8,783 nucleotides of DNA from CAZMXI01 sp964570205 (GTDB lineage: Bacteria; Planctomycetota; Phycisphaerae; Tepidisphaerales; Tepidisphaeraceae): assembly GCA_964570205.1 (NCBI GenBank), contig CAZMXI010000189.1, positions 1-8,783 on the forward strand. The letters are read 5' to 3'. The stretch's first letter is position 1. Every line of letters begins with the position of its first letter. A model generated the notes under the pieces. It was not told where the DNA came from. It ran no database searches and saw only the letters and a program-made list of their open reading frames with translations. Positions 6,431-8,783 of this stretch are shown here, in pieces. The translations under genes and the position numbers were made by a program.

Positions 6431-7540
6431 TCACTCCACCGCGCGAGCCGAACGGCCGTCACCGGCCTCGGCCTCGGGCATGCGGTCGATGTACAGCGTG
6501 CGCGTCGGGTAGGCGAAGCTGATGCCCTGCTCCTCGAACCGGCGAAACAGCTCCAGGTTGACTTCATTCTCGATGGCGGCGTAGAGGTTGTACTCGGCCG
6601 AGAGGATGTAGTAGACCACCTCGAAATCCAGCGATGAATCGCCGAACTTCTGAAAATGGGCGCGGTCGAAGCGCGTCTTCTCGATCGCCCCGATGATCTG
6701 CCTGACGATGTCCGGAATCTGCCGAAGCTTCTCCAGCGGCGTCTGGTAGGTGACGCCGAACCGGAACGTAACCCGGCGCTCGGCCATGCGCTTGTAGTTG
6801 CGCACGCGGCTCTGCAGCAGGTCGGTGTTCGAGAAGATGATCTGCTCGCCCGAGAGGCTCTTCACGCGCGTCGTCTTCAGCCCAATTTTCTCAACCGTGC
6901 CCATCTCGCCGCCGACGATGATGAAATCGCCAAGCACAAACGGCTTGTCCAGCACGATTGACAGCGAGGCGAACAAATCGCCCAGGATGTTCTGCACCGC
7001 CAGGGCCACCGCAATGCCGCCGACACCCAGGCCGGCAACCAGGGCGGTCACGTTGATGCCCAGGTTATCAAGAATCAGCAGGAAGACGATGACGAAAAGC
7101 ACCATTCTCCCGGCCAGGCGCACCGCCGACATGCTCGTCCGCAGCGAAGCTTCCATTTCCGGCGAAGCGCCGGCCGAGCGGCGGCGGATCGAGCGGGAGA
7201 TGAGGAATTCAATGAATCGCGAGCCCCAGAACATCGCCTGGAGCAACAGGATGACCACAAGAATCCGGTAGAGCACCAGGTCGGCCAGCGGCGACAACCG
7301 GAGCACAAACCCGCCGAGAATCAGCGAGATGACAATGATGAACAGAGGTTTGATGTCGGCCAGCAGCTCGACCATGAAATCATCGATGTCGGTGCTGGTC
7401 TTCTTCGCCCACGCGCCAATGCGGTTGACTACCACCCACTTGAGCAGCGTCAGGCCGATCCACGCCAAGGCAAACACGCCGACGGCCGTGAGCCACAGCA
7501 GGATGGAATTGTTCCAGTAAACTCGGTCAAGCAGTTCCAT
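6431..7540 (-). CDS. Small-conductance mechanosensitive channel, MscS family
   Basis: The protein is 369 residues from the ATG at 7540-7538. MscS-type channels open on membrane tension and release solutes during osmotic downshock. Hydrophobic spans lie at about residues 12-37, 65-82, 88-113, 142-160 and 163-194, two more than E. coli MscS. The last is the pore helix: AGLGVGGIAVALAVQNILGD has the Gly/Ala-rich packing surface and the AxQN element. The beta domain follows (DKPFVLGDFIIVGG, GTVEKIGLKTTRVKSLSGE, IIFSN) and then the alpha/beta cage domain (about 255-350). The tail after RTLYIDRMP is short and acidic. The frame is open to 7648, adding 36 residues with several Cys and Arg. I reject these because the promoter lies inside that extension and because hydrophobic sequence begins right after 7540. 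It converges with the flavin-reductase-like gene, and no clear terminator lies between them. Confidence 0.93.
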   Translation of the reverse strand: MELLDRVYWNNSILLWLTAVGVFALAWIGLTLLKWVVVNRIGAWAKKTSTDIDDFMVELLADIKPLFIIVISLILGGFVLRLSPLADLVLYRILVVILLLQAMFWGSRFIEFLISRSIRRRSAGASPEMEASLRTSMSAVRLAGRMVLFVIVFLLILDNLGINVTALVAGLGVGGIAVALAVQNILGDLFASLSIVLDKPFVLGDFIIVGGEMGTVEKIGLKTTRVKSLSGEQIIFSNTDLLQSRVRNYKRMAERRVTFRFGVTYQTPLEKLRQIPDIVRQIIGAIEKTRFDRAHFQKFGDSSLDFEVVYYILSAEYNLYAAIENEVNLELFRRFEEQGISFAYPTRTLYIDRMPEAEAGDGRSARAVE

Positions 7541-7575
7541 GCCTCGACTATATGACTTCTGTCGGGGCGAGCCAA
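7538..7575 (-). promoter_or_regulatory. MscS-gene promoter positioned for a leaderless transcript
   Basis: Reading the minus strand, TTGGCT (7575-7570, four of six matches to TTGACA) is followed by exactly 17 bases and TATAGT (7552-7547, five of six matches to TATAAT). Six bases (CGAGGC) then lead to the ATG at 7540. The predicted transcription start is at or beside the start codon. GAGG lies only one base from the ATG, too close to work as a normal ribosome site. The promoter lies within the 153-base gap behind the phosphofructokinase gene, so the channel gene can be expressed independently. Confidence 0.7.
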
Positions 7576-7631
7576 GGCATTTCTGCCCCCGTTTGCCCAG
7601 GTTGCGCGCCGACGCCGAGTCAGCGCAGTCG

Positions 7632-7663
7632 CAGGGGCCCCGCGGCACGCCGCGGGGCCCCTG
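7632..7663 (-). terminator. Strong GC hairpin after the phosphofructokinase gene
   Basis: A perfect 14-bp stem pairs 7632-7645 (CAGGGGCCCCGCGG) with 7650-7663 around the four-base loop CACG. It lies 30 bases past the stop codon of the minus-strand gene, between that gene and the channel promoter, so termination or 3'-end protection is the likely role. The minus-strand exit side has no T run. The only T-rich side (TCTTTGT, 7664-7670) is on the plus-strand exit. A weaker hairpin (AACGC, loop, GCGTT; 7677-7690) lies between it and the stop codon. Confidence 0.6.
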
Positions 7664-7693
7664 TCTTTGTCGACGAAACGCTCAGGCGTTCGG

Positions 7694-8783
7694 CTACTTC
7701 AGTTCGTCGAATGTCCCGACCGCCGGCAGCGTGCCAACGATGTCCCTGGCGTAATCTACGTAGGCCTGCGTGATGTTGTTGCCGTTCTGAATCCACTCGG
7801 GCGGCAGATCCTTGGTCTCGCGGGCAACGTTCTTCAGCTCCGTCAGGTGCGTCTCGATCCTGTACGGATCGTTGGAAACCCGCTTCATCGCCACGCTGCC
7901 ATCCACATCGGCTTCGGCCGTGTACCGCACGGCCATCTGGCCCACCAGCCGGGCCTCGCGGGCATCCACCTCGCTCACATAGCCCGGGAACGACCGCTGA
8001 AGATACCCGAACGTGTCAGCGCGCACCCGCAGCTTCTTCCCGCCGGGCTTCTGGAGGTTCTTCGTGATCAGCCCGGCCATGTAGTCGCCCAGGGCGCCCG
8101 TGCCCGAAAGCTGCACGTTGCCGTGCGAGTCCCGCTCGATGTTCTTGGCCATCTTCTCGGCCCAGGCGATGTGATGGCCCTTCTCGTTCTTCTCCGGAAC
8201 GCTCACGCCCTCCGAGGCGGCAATCAGGCACCGCCCTAGCTTCGAGTACACCGCATCCACATCCGCGAGGAACTTCTCCTCCGTCAGCGGCGCCTCGGGC
8301 ACGTAGATCAGGTGCGGGCCGTCCGTCTCATACTTGCGCGCCAGCGCTGAAGCCGCCGTCAGCCAGCCGGCGTGCCGGCCCATCACCACGTTCACCTTGA
8401 TCCCCGGCAGGCTCTTGTTGTCGTAATTGTCGCCGATGAACGCCGACGCCACGAACTTCGCCGCGCTGCCGTAGCCCGGCGTGTGGTCGTGCACCCGCAG
8501 GTCGTTGTCGATCGTCTTGGGAATGTGGATCGTCCGCAGCTCGTACCCGGCCTGCTTGGCCATCTCGTTGACGATGCGCGCGGTGTCGCAGGAATCGTTC
8601 CCGCCGATATAGAAAAAGTACCGCACGTTGTTCTGCTTGAAGCTCTCGAAGATCTTGTGGCAATAGGCCTCATCCGGCTTGTCGCGCGTCGATCCGAGCG
8701 CCGCCGCCGGGGTCAGCGCCACGCGCTCCAGCAGCTCGTCCGGGGCCGATTTCAGCTTGATGAAGTCGTTGTTGATGATCCCG
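7694..8783 (-). CDS. Phosphofructokinase, probably pyrophosphate-dependent (N terminus outside window)
   Basis: The frame runs open from the window edge to a TAG at 7696-7694, giving 362 residues. The N-terminal nucleotide- or PPi-binding glycine loop lies beyond 8783. A GTG at 8722 is not the start, since coding continues upstream as GIINNDFIKLKSAPDELLER. PFK-family motifs are clear: YIGGNDS (GGNDS at 8605-8591), PKTIDND (8521-8501, with the catalytic Asp), MGRHAGWLTA, and YVPEAPL with the following SEGVSVPE. Known ATP-PFKs have Gly at the two positions that decide phosphoryl donor (GGDGS, PGTIDND). Here they are Asp and Lys, as in PPi-dependent enzymes, so I infer reversible fructose-6-phosphate to fructose-1,6-bisphosphate conversion using PPi. 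The residue before that Asp is Asn rather than the more usual Asp. Downstream lie two hairpins and then the channel gene on the same strand. Confidence 0.9.
   Translation of the reverse strand, partial: GIINNDFIKLKSAPDELLERVALTPAAALGSTRDKPDEAYCHKIFESFKQNNVRYFFYIGGNDSCDTARIVNEMAKQAGYELRTIHIPKTIDNDLRVHDHTPGYGSAAKFVASAFIGDNYDNKSLPGIKVNVVMGRHAGWLTAASALARKYETDGPHLIYVPEAPLTEEKFLADVDAVYSKLGRCLIAASEGVSVPEKNEKGHHIAWAEKMAKNIERDSHGNVQLSGTGALGDYMAGLITKNLQKPGGKKLRVRADTFGYLQRSFPGYVSEVDAREARLVGQMAVRYTAEADVDGSVAMKRVSNDPYRIETHLTELKNVARETKDLPPEWIQNGNNITQAYVDYARDIVGTLPAVGTFDELK

Noticed and set aside
6420..6433. TGAC / GTCA inverted pair between the convergent flavin-reductase-like and MscS genes
   Set aside because: The stem is only 4 bp with a six-base loop, too weak to call a shared terminator.
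7541..7648. A 36-residue N-terminal extension of the MscS protein
   Set aside because: The promoter hexamers lie within it, and its Cys/Arg-rich sequence is not channel-like. The hydrophobic span begins just after the ATG at 7540.
2..8783. A shift from G-richer to C-richer plus strand along the window, as a replication landmark
   Set aside because: Hand counts on sample rows show the change largely follows the switch from plus- to minus-strand genes. No dnaA box cluster or dif-like site was seen.

Overview
The window is GC-rich and densely coding. It carries six complete and two truncated protein genes, with no rRNA, tRNA, insertion sequence, CRISPR array or phage gene that I can see. The organism is most likely a high-GC bacterium, and I lean towards a planctomycete of the Phycisphaerae type. 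That lean is inference. It rests on the 733-residue Pro/Gly-rich single-span membrane protein, the phosphofructokinase with pyrophosphate-type active-site residues, the short split histidine cluster, and the mix of Shine-Dalgarno-led and apparently leaderless genes. No marker gene in the window settles the taxonomy.

Layout. Positions 2-238 (+) are the tail of an unrecognised gene. Positions 373-2574 (+) encode an unrecognised large single-span membrane protein with three Pro/Gly-rich segments, closed by a strong intrinsic terminator at 2600-2639. From 2680 to 5850 (+) come three consecutive histidine-biosynthesis genes, hisD, hisC and hisB, followed at 5879-6418 by a flavin-reductase-like FMN-binding protein that probably shares the hisC-hisB transcript. 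An MscS-type mechanosensitive channel (7540-6431, -) converges on this cluster. Behind it, also on the minus strand, lies a phosphofructokinase of probable PPi specificity (8783-7694), whose N terminus is outside the window. A 14-bp GC-rich hairpin separates the two minus-strand genes.

How the genes work together. HisB dehydrates imidazole-glycerol phosphate, HisC transaminates imidazole-acetol phosphate, and HisD oxidises histidinol to histidine. HisB and HisC act in sequence. The histidinol-phosphate phosphatase step between HisC and HisD is not encoded here, nor are hisG, I, E, A, H and F, so the pathway must be completed elsewhere. The channel and the phosphofructokinase are ordinary housekeeping functions with no evident link to histidine.

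Main points to check. (1) hisC has a perfect TATAAT exactly 6 bases before its ATG and no ribosome-binding site. (2) The MscS gene has TTGGCT, 17 bases, TATAGT, 6 bases, ATG. Both look like leaderless transcripts with the same geometry. (3) The 733-residue protein is uncharacterised as far as I can tell. I found no convincing novel multi-gene system. Most of the window is ordinary metabolism.
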